Source of the DNA: Takifugu bimaculatus
Taxonomy: Eukaryota; Chordata; Actinopteri; Tetraodontiformes; Tetraodontidae
DNA length: 64,000 nt
NCBI GenBank assembly: GCA_004026145.2
Contig: CP034977.1
Location: 7,268,239 to 7,332,238, forward strand
Direction: 5' to 3'
Shown: piece after piece, positions 12,378 through 23,610 of the stretch
How the letters are laid out: each line of letters opens with the position of its first letter
Numbering within the stretch: position 1 is the first letter of the stretch
Translations under genes and position numbers: made by a program
The notes under the pieces: generated by a model
What the model saw: only the letters and a program-made list of their open reading frames with translations
What the model was told of the DNA's origin: nothing
Database searches by the model: none

Positions 12378-13630
12378 TCTATGGAGCTGACAAATCAGCA
12401 ATGAACAGCTGCTTTGAACTGGATCCTTTTCCACATATGTATCCATCACGGCTGGATCCAATTTAAGAGCACCACACGATCCATTACAGGGATTCACCTG
12501 TAACATGTGATCTGTTCCAATTTATGACTGCTTGGCAAAGATTTAGGGTAAGGGTTAGGGTTAGCATTTGGGTTAAAATAGGGGTTGGGGTTTAGGGTTG
12601 GGGGTTAGGATTGAGGTTGGGGTTAGGGTTAGAGTTGGGTTTGGGATTAGGGTTGGGGGTTAGGTGTGTTGGTAACTCCCAGGCTGGAAACTCACCCACC
12701 TCTCTGACCCCTTTGCTTGCTTAAACTCCAGGTCTGGGTGGGCGGGCAGGGTTTAGAGGAGACCCCTGATGTAGAGACCCCTTAGGGTTAGTACAACGGT
12801 ACTTTATGTCTTGTTCTTGAAAAATCACAGTAAAACAGTTTGGAGAAAACAAATATTGTGTGAGTTTGGAGGTTGTGTGAGCTGTGTGACTTTCACATGT
12901 TTGGTGTGTGTCTATTTACCCTGTTAAACGCCCCGGGAGGGGGGAGGGAATCCGCTTAATCAGAACAGGTTTTTGACCCAGAATTACAAGGGTATTGGTT
13001 GTAGTTGACCTTCCAAATGAAAGATAACATCGGAAAGTTTGGAATCCAGCGTCAGACAGAATATTTCTGTTGCCTAATTTCCCCTGTGACTAAATGCTCA
13101 GGCAAGACTAACGAAAAGAAAAAAATCATTGTTTTTTTTTAAATTAGAGAGTAAATATGAACCATTGGAACCATTAGGGGGTGCACGGGTTTACTGCTGC
13201 AGCCTGTAGAAGAACCTCTTGTTTTGCTTGGATGGTTTGTACACCCACTCCGTTATCTCCTCCGGCCAGGTGACCATCTGGGAGGCGCTGACCAACAGCA
13301 AACCAGGGACGCACCCCTTCCCGTGCAATCCATGCCAGCTAGAAAGGTTAAACATTCCGCTTTGTGTTTCCTGCCATTTGCACATTGCCCACTTCGATAA
13401 GGGGAGGGAGGTAACCTGCAACCTAAAAGCATTTTCTCCTTTCTTTTCCCACCCCCAGGACTTCGCAGGACAAGTCCAGCCCCCCGAGCACCCTTCTCTC
13501 CAGTCCCTTTAAGAAGAGGCCATCCACCTGCAGTTACAATAAGAAACTGCGCATCGCCATGGAGATGTCAGCCAGAGAGCAAGAAGGGACGGAGCTTCAG
13601 CAGCCACACAAGGAGGGACATCTCGAGTAA
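6955..13630 (+). CDS. ankrd13b: ankyrin repeat domain 13 family protein (ANKRD13B-like), 5' part missing
   Basis: Exons: 6955-7195, 8256-8322, 8516-8597, 8914-8978 or 8982, 9306 or 9321-9441, 9700-9857, 10001-10183, 10519-10682, 13270-13346, 13459-13630 (stop 13628-13630). Apart from the 8978/9306 junction, phases agree. The family binds Lys63-linked ubiquitin through C-terminal ubiquitin-interacting motifs and acts in internalisation of ubiquitylated receptors at the plasma membrane and endosomes. Visible marks: VVTTQLDTRNIAFER, NKTGILGWRSEK, the core FKAKLWLCESHPLSLAEQ, ITLRLPPGFPVKIEIP, and one intact UIM (EDLLQFAIQQSLLEAGSE). VTIWEALTNSKPGTHP matches remembered ANKRD13B better than 13D. 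Oddities: no good GT donor after GPNNG, an in-frame TGA at the nominal start of the next exon, and loss of the last UIM after a divergent C-terminus. It may be a working gene with shifted splice sites or a decaying copy. Confidence 0.85.
10760..10865. repeat. LINE-tail-like dispersed repeat
   Basis: The run from ctgaagccgatcccaggg to cacacctacggttcaattt resembles the widespread fish LINE/SINE tail describing 'gccgatccca...acaaacaacca...cacacctacgg'. It lies inside the long ankrd13 intron, beside the L2-like fragment on its right. Confidence 0.5.
11229..11665 (-). mobile_element. degraded L2-type LINE reverse transcriptase fragment
   Basis: Reading the minus strand from the right end gives NERPISNLCFVPKILEKVV, then in a shifted frame RAHHSTETALIKV, then GVPQGSVFGPTVFTLYLIPL followed by a decayed active-site region. 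These are the ordered reverse transcriptase motifs of L2/CR1-like non-LTR elements (N-RPISNL, HHSTETAL, GVPQGS-GP-LF). Frame changes and stops show it is dead. A short direct duplication (ggtatctatctgag) at about 11408-11437 interrupts it. It sits inside an intron in the opposite orientation to the host gene. Confidence 0.85.
12323..12375. repeat. poly(C) tract followed by (CA)n microsatellite
   Basis: About 15 Cs, then a CA run of about 35 bases, within the long ankrd13 intron. Confidence 0.9.
12541..12666. repeat. degenerate telomere-like (TTAGGG)-related repeat
   Basis: Many imperfect copies of ttaggg, gttaggg and gttgggg in one orientation over about 125 bases, including runs such as ggttagggttag. 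A weaker stretch of the same flavour lies near 11680-11745. It could be an interstitial telomeric remnant or simply a G-rich hexamer satellite. Confidence 0.7.
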
Positions 13631-13755
13631 TTCCTCCAGCTGTCGCCAACCCAGGAACGGACATGGGGGGCCCGCTAGGGGCCCTGAAGCCAGAGCAAAA
13701 GTAAATCCGGCTTCTTAGAAGTGGCTGGAAAAATGACACAATCTTTGTGGTTTGC

Positions 13756-13761
13756 AATAAA
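13756..13761 (+). promoter_or_regulatory. poly(A) signal of the ankrd13 gene
   Basis: AATAAA about 125 bases after the stop codon at 13628-13630, on the coding strand. This supports 13630 as a real gene end rather than an internal truncation. Confidence 0.5.
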
Positions 13762-15079
13762 AGAACCTCCTTTTTCTGTCCCGTGGCTTCAGGGAGACGC
13801 CCAGTGACCCTCACTGATGAAGAGCGCAAGGGTAGATGAACGCCGTTTAGTTGTGGAGGTGGACTAACTGCACCTTGTGGTTTCATCGGAGGCATTAGAT
13901 GTCCAACACGTACATGTTTTTTGTTCAAAACCAGCTCTTCATACAGGGGTCAGTCACGGTCCGAGGAGCCTGTTAACCGCCGTCTGTCCGTCCCTGCTCC
14001 CGCGGACGCATTTGGGTGTCACATGATCACGGCAAATAACCTGTGTGAAGGCGGCAGGTGATTCTAGGTCTCGTCAAGTTGAACGTGTGCTAACCATCTT
14101 GCTACTTGTTGCTATTCGTGATTATAAAAATGATAATTAAAGAAGAGCGTTGGATTTGGTTTGCACCCAATCCAGGTGTACCGTGGTTGTGCTTGTGGTT
14201 GTGATCACATTTTTTCTGTGTGACTTAGTTTGGGCACAAAATAAACTCAGGGTAGATCTCGTTTGAGCCTGTCATGAGGCAGAAGCACACGTGTTCTGAG
14301 CTGCGAAGGCATTCGAGATGACCCACGCGTGAGGGTACAGGGGTGTGCTTGTGTACAAAGGAACAAGCTTGTTTTTCCCAATGCAACACACTGTCTGTAT
14401 AATTACACATAAACGGAGATGTAACGTGTGAACGTAGTCATATGCAATATGTTAGCATGGTTTAGCATTGGCGTGGGCTTCCTGCTGCCAGTCTCCGCTG
14501 GACGTCGGCAACATGAACCGTTGGCAGCAATCTTAACATTTTTGAGACAAATTTTGAGACAACAAAACCAGTTTCGTTTAGCAACACTTCATTTTGAGAG
14601 CGTACGTCACATTGAAATCAGGTCAGTTAGAAAATGTCTCTCAATTTACGGCCGAGTCAGAGTCATCAAATATGAGATGAGAGATCATTAAATGACTTTG
14701 AGTCGTCTTTGTCATGGATAACGTAAATCTGGCCTTTAATTTGGCGTTCTAGAACAGCCCAGGGTCCAGGATTCTGCCAGTCCAGCGATGCATTTACAGC
14801 CCTTTACAACTGCACTTTTTCACCCAATGCTCGTTCTATTATTACACGCAGTAACCGATGTTGAATTCAGAAATGTTACAGGATGTCTTATGGTAGAAAA
14901 GGAGTTTATACATCATAAAGGCCTACATTTAACACAATAATTAACTCCTTTCTGGGAAAAGCTGGGATTTTGTTATAATATGATGATGTTTTATATTATT
15001 TTGCCTCCATGGTTCTTTTAAAAATGGGAACCAAGTGTTGATTTGAAGGTTTTACAATTGTACCTGCAGATGGGTCAGC

Positions 15080-15375
15080 GGTGCCCTGATTAGCACAATC
15101 ACCTCATAGCTACAAGGTTCTGGGTTTGGTTCACGGTTCAGGGCTTTTCTACTTCAAGTTTACTCATTGTGGATGTATGAATATTTGCAAGGAAACCTGT
15201 TCTCAAAACAATCCTTTTTCATTCCAGCTTAGAAAAAACTGTATTACCAATAGGCATTTGTGTGTTTATCACTCTAGCCCCCCTGGGGCGATTAAAAACC
15301 CTTTTCTTTTATTTTTGGACCTGCTTTATCTGTCAAGTCTTTTGAGATGACTGTTGTGGACTGGTGCTATACAAA
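15080..15375 (+). mobile_element. LINE 3' tail remnant
   Basis: It opens with a decayed 'gattagcacaatcacctcatagc...aaggttctgggtttggttc' block and closes with cttttgagatgactgttgtg and gctatacaaataaaattt. The latter is the characteristic end of fish L2-like LINEs and their SINEs. No coding part is attached. Confidence 0.6.
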
Positions 15376-16168
15376 TAAAATTTGACATACAGCAAAGGTA
15401 ATATTGATGGAATTGCATAGAATATTTACTGTTCATTCTTGAGGACTACACTTTATCCTCATGGCCAAAAGATCTGGGAACCATTCATCAGCCGTTACCC
15501 CATACATTATTTTTTTCTATTGATAATCAATTCCAAAGCCACGACTCACATTAACCGGAGGGTAAATGTGGCAGGCTATCTGTTACACCTTCGTGATAGG
15601 TTACTAAACACGCAGTAGTGGTAAAACGCCTGACATAAAAGGAAATAATCTGGATTGTTTGATCCTGAGTGAGGGCAACAAAGGGTTCTAACGTGTAGTT
15701 CCACATTCTGTCGGGAGATGGCAGCAGAGTCTAATCTGATGACGTTCAGCGACTGCGTGAGGTTGAAAATTAAGATGAAATGCGTTTAAAAATATGAACT
15801 AAAATTAACTCAAACTAAAAGAAAAGTTTATTATTATATTAATGGAAGTCCATTAATTGCAGGCTGACTGCACCGCAAATGCCACGAACAAGATGAAAAA
15901 GGACATTGAATTGGAGCAATATGCTGGACAATATTCGACTATTGACTAATTACTCTCAGGACACCAGGCCAAGAGGAGTTCGCTTTAAATTCTTAAAATC
16001 ACATTTAGTTTAAAATTAAATAGCTTTTTTTAAAAAAAATTAAGGTCAAACAACCACATGCATCATTCCAATCTATTTTATGAATTACAGAATCAATTAA
16101 TAATACATCGATTCAGTACAATGGTTCATTTATTTAAATATTTCTTTTTATTCTTACATTCGCAACAA

Positions 16169-16190
16169 ACACACACACACACACACACAC
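16169..16190. repeat. (AC)n microsatellite
   Basis: Uninterrupted AC dinucleotides followed by atatgtattggggggg. Confidence 0.9.
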
Positions 16191-19100
16191 ATATGTATTG
16201 GGGGGGATTCCTGATTGATTATCAGTTCTGTACCAATAATAGATGACATAAGTGTTTGTGACATCACTCTTCGTTGACAGAAAATAATTGAAACACTTCT
16301 TTCTCCAAATTTGTAACTTGTATCTTAACTGATGGTAAATCCTACACATGGCAAAGCTATCTCTCAGTTCACTTCATCCATATAATGCCAATTTACAAAA
16401 TGTTTTGCGTGGTTACAATTAACAGACAATAGATCTGAAATGGGTGAAGAGTTTCCCAGGGATGCACAATAAGGAACTGTTAAGGGGAATAACAATAACA
16501 GATACTTAATTACCTGCTCCTGATAAGATTAGTGGGCATGTGGTCATGTGACCAGAGGATGAGCCATATGAGGAAATAACCACGCAAAGGTTGTTTCGAG
16601 ATCATTTGTCTCATTGCTTTTGTTCCTCATTTAAGGCAGATATAGCAGGACTTCTTCAGTCCCCCACTTTAATCCTGTAATCCCAGTTTTCTATCCCGCG
16701 TAGTTGGAAAAAGAAATGTCCACACTCTGCATCTGTGTTGATGCTGCTGCTGGGTGTGGGCGACCCCCTCGGCCTGTTGGCTTCGCTCCAGGCGTGTTGT
16801 GCTGCAGGACAGGTCCAAACAACTGGAAAAGACCGGAGGCCTTTCCTGTTTGGCTCCCACTGAGCCGCCTTCCTCAGCCTCTGAGAGGTGGATGAGGTCT
16901 GACACCATGTTTCCACTGCATTATTGTCTCAACCCACCTTTTCTCTGCATTCTTTTGTAGCAGGATACGCAACTACAGAGCGGGTCAAAGGTGACGGTGA
17001 TGCAGTGGAAAGGGACAAAGCCTCATCTGGAGTTGATACCCCTCTAAAACATGTCCATCATCTATGGTAATGATATATTTTAATAGATTCATACATATTG
17101 GCTGATGCAGACCATTTAAAGTATTAGTCAAAGCTGGATGAAAGCAACTCATAAGCCCCACAATTATACCACTGCACATTCATTAACCTCTGTTAACGGC
17201 TGATGAATAAACGCAGTGTGCTGCTAATAGGAGGGATGGCTGGTGTAAACATGTTAATGCTGGTCATGTGACATGACTGAAAGAAGACGCGGATAACGAG
17301 CGCGAATGCCATCCCTTTTGACTTTATCTTCTCCTCTCCTGTAATGAGAGGACAACGGCTCTCGGAGCTCCCGGTGTATCTTGGTAACAGTAATATGAAC
17401 TGAGCAGGCAGGAGGAGCCAGAGACAGAAGATGGGCGGCGTGTGAGCGGCCTACTCCGTGGAGATAAGATGGTATTCTGTCATGCAAAATGAGTTCATTA
17501 TAGAAGTGAGAAACAGCCACTGCTGGGGCTCCAGGTTTCTGTGTGATAAAAGGCCAGAGTGACAGATTGGGGGGAAACACTTTCATTTCCTGTTCTACAG
17601 AAGCAGCCGCAGTATCAGGATATCAGCAGAGAGGCTGGGAAGACGGAGATGGTGCGAAACGTAAAGGACAAATCAACAAGTCAGAGAAGTAAATGCCAGG
17701 AATTTTGTGTCAATCCCCCGACACACACACAGAGTGGGATATCCATTTAAAAAAATATGCAAATTGGGATTTGAGGGCAAGTCGGAGGGAGAGAGTTGAA
17801 AGATATGTTAAACACACAGGGTGTCTGAAAAATAACCGGATCCAAAGAAGTATCAGGATGCTTGTAAAGCTATAACAGCGTCAGTGAGGCATTTCAAAAT
17901 AAAAGCATCGCAAGAAGACAGTAGGGACACACACGCAAACAACTGTGTTGGTCCAGCCTCACAGGACACATGACGGGAAAAAAACAATACAGGATGAGAC
18001 CTGGGGGTGGGGGGAGGTAGAGAGAAATGAAAGGAGCCAGAGGTCCTGATAGACACCTGATAGTGAGAGGGTGAAATGACATATACAGAGTTGGAGATAT
18101 AAGCTGGAGGTGCAGCTCTGTTTAATATAGATGTGCAGCGATAAAGCAACACAGGCGACTCACAATTTGGCCAGCAGTCAGGAGAAGGGAGCGCAGAGGA
18201 AATTGCTAAAACAACGCGCTCACACATGCACTCATACACATACACACTCACACACACACACACGTATGTTTCCTCTGTTCTCAAAGGGGAATGATTTTAT
18301 ATTCCTCTCAATGGCCTCAGGCCTGTTTTTGAGGCCCGATTCTACGGTATTATCAGACTTATTTGACATTTTATAGACAATTCCATTTCCACCATGCACA
18401 AAAAAGCATAACACAAGATCAGTCTGGATTAAACCACTTTACTGCGTCGATAGTTTTCTACCAAATTGCAGAGCATCAATTTAGCATAGAAGCAGGCTCT
18501 GTCTCAACATATTCATTCCTTGATAATAGTCAGCTTGGACGTGACAGGGAATGAATTTGGTAGCGGAAGAAATAAAGAGCCCACGGGAGGATGCTGTGGG
18601 GTTGGTGGGATTGAATCGAAAGCGCAGAGCAGCATAACAGCACAGAGCAGCAAAATAGCCGGGAGGTAGAAGGCAGAGCAGCATATATCAAGCGTAGCAG
18701 CGGTATGGAGAGACCAGGAGGGAGCAGGTAAAAGGGAGGCGGTCAAACACCTGCCCTCATCAGGGGACAGGGTCACATGATCCGAGCACCAGTTAGGCAC
18801 CCAAGGGTGAGACTAGCCGTCCAGCTACGTCCAAGGGGACATGTTTTCTGAGTGTGGACTGTGGAACACAAGCATAATGCACCTGACCACAAAGCTTCGG
18901 TGCACCCCCATGGAACATGTAAGGAATTTCTGTTGCGTGTAATTAATGTAATAAGCATAAAATGTAAATTGTACAAAAGTACAATGGTTTACAGTAAGAT
19001 TGAGGTCATCACATGCTTTTATTCTGTAATCATTGAGACAGAAAGCGAATAATCGAAGCCAAGTGCACGTGTATCTGTATGCTCATGCACACACAGATCA

Positions 19101-19749
19101 TTTAACTCAATGTTGCCCCTGAATAACATAAAAAGGGAGCAATGGCCTTTAAAGCTATTTTACGGCTCATTGTATTCCCTTTGCAGGGGAGTTGTTTTTT
19201 TAAACGTTGGTCACCAACATTTGACAACAACACACAGAGTTTCAACCGCTGAGCTGGTGTGTTTGTGCCACCTTCATCCTTAATGGCTCCGTCTTTGGGC
19301 AGATTTTAATCATCCCACTTGTAATATGCCAATATTCCTGCTTTAATAAAGAGTTGGGCAAACATTCATATTTGCAGTCCCTCAAAATGGTCCACATGCA
19401 ACAGGAAATGAAACAGAAATCTGCAGGAGGCAAACAAGAGGAACATCCCAGCTGTTGTGGTTACAGGACGTGTGGATACATTTCATCAAAGGTGGGACTG
19501 GGTGGGTGCACAACCTGGCCACTGTGGCCATCGGGATGCTCCTAAAATGCAGTTAATCCCTGTAAGTCTTTGTGAACATGATTTTATCTGATTGATTAAG
19601 TGTAATGAGGTATTTTAATAATCCTAATTTACACAGTTCTCTTTAAAGATTTTTTAAATTAAAAAAAATAATTGTATTTGGACAGACTTCACTGGACCAA
19701 TACAAGAAAATAAACATGATCTTCACAGAGATCCAAACTGAGTTCACCT

Positions 19750-20001
19750 TTCAACCTTGTCTTGTCTTCTGAACCACTTTATCCCTTTTGGGGTCACATG
19801 GAGGGTACACGATGGGTGAAGGCAGGGTCCGGGTGAGTCGCCAGTTCATCACATGGCCCTCTATGAGCATTTGTGTGTTCTGGACCTTCCTCAAGGGGAC
19901 CTCGACAGTGCTCTGAAGGTGTTCTGGCCCCTTCCCCTACAACCATTTTGACCATGTTCTGTCTGCGCCATGGCTCACACTGTGAAGCCTCCACTTCTCA
20001 G
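19750..20001 (+). mobile_element. LINE-tail-like repeat leading into the minisatellite
   Basis: The stretch containing accactttatcccttttgggg, gggtgaaggcagggtccggg and cgccagttcatcacatggcc follows the order of common fish LINE 3' ends. Its last bases (agactgagctaccactgccc type) are the seed of the tandem array that follows. Confidence 0.55.
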
Positions 20002-20445
20002 CCCATAGTTCCCAGCAGACTGAGCTACCACTGCCCATAGTTCTCAGCAGACTGAGCTACCACTGCCCATAGTTCCCAGCAGACTGAGCTACCACTGCCC
20101 ATAGTTCCCAGCAGACTGAGCTACCACTGCCCATAGTTCCCAGCAGACTGAGTTACCACTGCCCATAGTTCCCAGCAGACTGAGCTACCACTGCCCATAG
20201 TTCCCAGCAGACTGAGTTACCACTGCCCATAGTTCCCAGCAGACTGAGTTACCACTGCCCATAGTTCCCAGCAGACTGAGTTACCACTGCCCATAGTTCC
20301 CAGCAGACTGAGCTACCACTGCCCATAGTTACTATACCAGCAGACTGAGCTACCACTGCCCATAGTTCCCAGCAGACTGAGCTACCACTGCCCATAGTTA
20401 CTATACCAGCAGACTGAGCTACCACTGCCCATAGTTCCCATCAGA
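20002..20445. repeat. 32-bp minisatellite, 13 full copies
   Basis: The unit starts cccatagttcccagcagact and ends gagctaccactg. I count eleven 32-bp copies plus two 37-bp copies (the 11th and 13th) that carry an extra actat-type insertion, then a partial copy: 426 + 18 bases. A C/T variant (gagct or gagtt) alternates among copies 5 to 9. There are no unique spacers. The flank is a LINE tail, so the array probably grew from that tail's 'actgagctaccactgccc' motif. Confidence 0.95.
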
Positions 20446-21049
20446 CCTTGGCCAAAGAACCGGAATGTCCTATTAGGGCAGTCGAGCTTGAGGCCAAATC
20501 GTTGCTTTTAGCTACACTTTAAGACATTTTTGGAAGCAAATGGCCCTGCACCTGTCAAAGATGTTTATGGAGTTCTTCAAGTCCCACATACTCCCTCCAA
20601 CCCTGAGATGAATTCCCCTACTGTGAAGCAAGGATAAAGAGCCATTCCAGTGCGGCTCATATCATCATATGATTGTGTAACTTGCTAGATAGGCACCTAG
20701 AAACAGCCTTGTATGCATTCCTAATTTTCCACATCAAATAAGTGTTTTAAGTTAGAGTTAGACACTTTTATCTTTATCTTCAGAAGAGATTTAATGAGGT
20801 TTCTTTCATCAACCTCCCTGTTAGATGCCTTACTGGCAGGGTAGTTGCAGATATTGTATTTGACAGGGTGGAATGGCAATATTAGTTTTCAAATTTGGGA
20901 AAAATTTGCAGGTAAATTGTATTTTATGCATCACCACAGGTCATTGAATAAATACCATCTGTTCTAACAAAGTAATTATCACTTATTACACTCTACAAGG
21001 AAGAGATGCCCACTGAGCCCTGTTTAGTTTTTTGTAAGGGAGCCTTTAT
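20446..21049. other. non-coding stretch, nothing recognised
   Basis: AT-rich sequence with no family match and no clear repeat. Confidence 0.4.
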
Positions 21050-22360
21050 CTGTCACTCTATGGCAGTTATGCCCAATATGTTGATTACGATCTACCTGTC
21101 GATCACAAATATAGTGCAGGTAGATCACATGACACGATCCTACTTATTATCGTCCAGTGCTAAATCCTCCCAGTGCTGCAAAACTCTACCAAGCTAATTA
21201 TGGCATTTTTGGATATGACTGCAAAAGAGGAGCTGTTAACAGTGCTGCCCATGAAAGAACGCACACAAGGAGAAGACATCTTTCAGTCTATATCAAGAAA
21301 ACCCAGCTGCCACCGTGCAAAATCGGTGTCCGTCACCACGGACCGGGCGCCCGCCATGGTTGGCTGCTTGACTGAATTCATTACCAAGTGCAGGGAGGAT
21401 GATGGTTTCTCACTCGTCCTTAATAATCACTGCAGTATACAGCAACAAGTGTCATGAGCAAAAATTCTAATCATGAAAGAGAAAACGGATGTGGCAACAA
21501 AGGTCACCTGTTATATTTGCGCAGGCTCTCTTCAAAGACAGCTATTCTGTGTGCATCTGGAGAAGGATGACTGCCACCACTCTGGGTTGTTGTAGCACAC
21601 TGATGTGAGATGGCTTAGAAATGAAGAATTCAACTATTCTCCTCAAAGTTCCAGTGCCATGATTTGGAAACCTTCCAGAACCTCACATCAGAGCTGGAGA
21701 TGCAAGGAAAGTCATATGTGCAGCTTGACAGTGCACGCTACGCAAAGCTGCTTGACATTTGCCTGTCAGATTTTGACAAACGCTTCCAAGATTTTGTAGC
21801 CAAGCGCTACATTTGTGCGCTACCTTTATTCAGAAACAGGCTGAGACTGCTTGACTCACATCAAAAATTGCAACACTGTTTCTTCAGTGAAGGATGACAT
21901 TGTAAGCAGACATTCAGCTGACGTCCAGAGCTCACGGACAGTTCTGGAACTTAACATCAGGAAATGTGCTACCTCCTTGACTGCATTCAGCTCCACTTAT
22001 TTATGCGAGTCAGTCTTTTCCCACATGAAGCTCATTAAGCCCAAGTTCCACCATGCCTGATGATCATTTAGAAGTGTGCTTGAGGCTGGCTACCAGCACC
22101 TGCTGTCTGGACTATGCATCCCTGGCCTATTCCATTCAGAGCAAGTCATCAGAGTGAGGTAGAGACAAAAATATATATATAGAGTTGTATTGTGCAAAGT
22201 GGGTTCATGCAGTTATGCAAGGTACACCAACATCTATTGTACATATAAGTAAATTGTCAATATATTTAAAAATAAATATATGTTTTGCATTTTTATAGTA
22301 GATAGATCATTTTGACTTGATCATTTTGTAAGTAGCTCACATGCTGAAAAAGCGTGTTCT
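21050..22360 (+). mobile_element. decayed hAT transposon (ZBED/GTF2IRD2-like transposase)
   Basis: The plus strand carries ordered pieces of a hAT transposase. They are an RNase-H-like block (LLTVLPMKERTQGEDIFQSI, SVTTDRAPAMVGCLTEFITK, then NNHCSI), a middle block (about 21660-21890) and the C-terminal dimerisation block (SSTYLCESVFSHMKLIKPKF). After a frameshift at about 22053 the last block continues MPDDHLEVCLRLATSTCCLD to a stop at 22155-22157. Blocks are in different frames and separated by stops, so no working protein is encoded. The outer parts (gttgattacgatctacctgt on the left; gtagctcacatgctgaaaaa on the right) look like the terminal regions of this family. Exact inverted repeats and target duplication were not resolved. 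Confidence 0.85.
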
Positions 22361-22799
22361 CATCCCAATAAGTGTGGCATATCCAGGAATCTCGTAGCTG
22401 TCTGCGTTTGCAGACGATTGTCTGCTGATTTTGTCTGACCTAGCATGTTCTACCTCTGCAACCCTTTTAGTCTGGAATGCTTTTGACATAATTTCTAGAT
22501 ACAAGTCTTTCCTGCTAAAAAGGGGGCAAGAAATATCCATTTAGCAATCTACCATTTAACTAAAACGTCTATGTCTATACAATAGTCAGTGTTGTTCATA
22601 CACAAATTAAATTTGATTTTAAGCATTTGTCCTGACAAAATATCTCTGTGGCTGCTAGGACTACTATTAAGATAAATGTTTCTTTACATGTATTTCAGTG
22701 CATACCAATCTGAATTCCTCTTCCTTTTTATTTTAAATGTAGTCTAATAGATTATAATATAGTCTTACCTTGGATTCTGTTTGGTATAAAAATCCTCCT

Positions 22800-23065
22800 A
22801 TGTTGTGCAATCAAGTGTTGAAGAGGCCCCAAGACTTTTAGGTGGAATGGACCTACCTAACCTCTTGTATGACTATTGGGCAACAAATGTGAGGAACTTC
22901 AATTGTTGGGGTTGTTACAATGATACTGAGGTCCCTCCATCATGGTTGGTCATGGAGGCAACTTCTGTTCATCCAGCATCCCTGAACATTGAGTGGGCCA
23001 TGTTCCCTGCCTCCACTGTTGAGGTGGCAAACCTGTATTGTGCCCACAAGGTGGTCAGTGCCTGA
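22800..23065 (+). mobile_element. L1-type LINE ORF2 C-terminal fragment
   Basis: The frame reads PRLLGGMDLPNLLYDYWATN, then PPSWLVMEATSVHPASL. This is the conserved region after the reverse transcriptase in fish L1-like ORF2 proteins (GG-LPN---YYWA, W--ME). It is short and isolated, hence a relic. Confidence 0.75.
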
Positions 23066-23069
23066 CATG

Positions 23070-23610
23070 GTGGTAATGCCCTTGGGCATGGGAGGGGAGG
23101 AACCACTTCTGCACAGCTTCAAGGAGAATCTGGTCTACCATCCGTTGGCTCAGGAGTGTGTAGGAGCACATCAACATTGTGTATGTTGGGGATGGGATAT
23201 GGCTGACCTCAACTCAGGATGTTATTAGTCTTTGAAAGAAATACTTTGAAGACCTCCTTAATCCTTCCAACATGCCTTACAATGAAGAAGACTCTGGAAA
23301 CTTCATGGTGAGCTTTCAATCCTCCAGGGATAAAGTTCCCACGGTGGTTAAAAAGTCCCTTTGTTGCAGGCCAGAGGCGATGGATGAGAGGCATCAAGCC
23401 TCTGGAAAATTCCAAGACAAGACAACTGTGGGACTGTCTTGGGTGACATCCCCCTGTGTCATCAGGGACATCAGGGACAGTGCCTCTGGAGTGGCACACT
23501 GGGAAGGTACAGTAGTCCCTGTTCTCTATAAGAAAGGGATATGTCTCTCCCTAATTACAAGGGAACTCCTGGAGAGGAGGATCCATTGGACAAGAGTGGT
23601 TTTACCTCAA
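23070..23610 (+). mobile_element. second decayed non-LTR retrotransposon fragment
   Basis: In shifting frames the plus strand reads ASRRIWSTIRWLRRE, then LWKKYFEDLLNPSNMP with an acidic run after it, and later a decayed GTV-P-KKG segment. This order matches the fish LINE protein with WKEYFEDLLNPTN upstream of its reverse transcriptase. Stops and frameshifts throughout show it is dead. It abuts the L1-type relic but seems to be a different family. Confidence 0.7.

Larger units (their letters stand above)
13762..19740. other. gene-poor stretch right of the ankrd13 gene
   Basis: No exon could be assigned to a known family on either strand. It holds CA microsatellites (about 16169-16190 and an imperfect one near 18222-18263) and a decayed LINE tail near 15080-15375. 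Two isolated exon-like segments (about 16970-17068 after tgtagcag; 17602-17690 after ttctacag) have fair splice borders but no recognisable product. Confidence 0.4.

Noticed and set aside
15100..15140. tRNA-like B-box (ggttctgggtttggttc)
   Set aside because: Belongs to a LINE/SINE tail. No cloverleaf could be drawn around it.
20002..20445. Regularly repeated array that could suggest CRISPR
   Set aside because: Units are directly contiguous 32-mers with no unique spacers, in a eukaryotic genome. It is a minisatellite.
21173..22157. Domesticated hAT-derived gene
   Set aside because: Stops and frame changes between blocks and no intact start make it a transposon relic.
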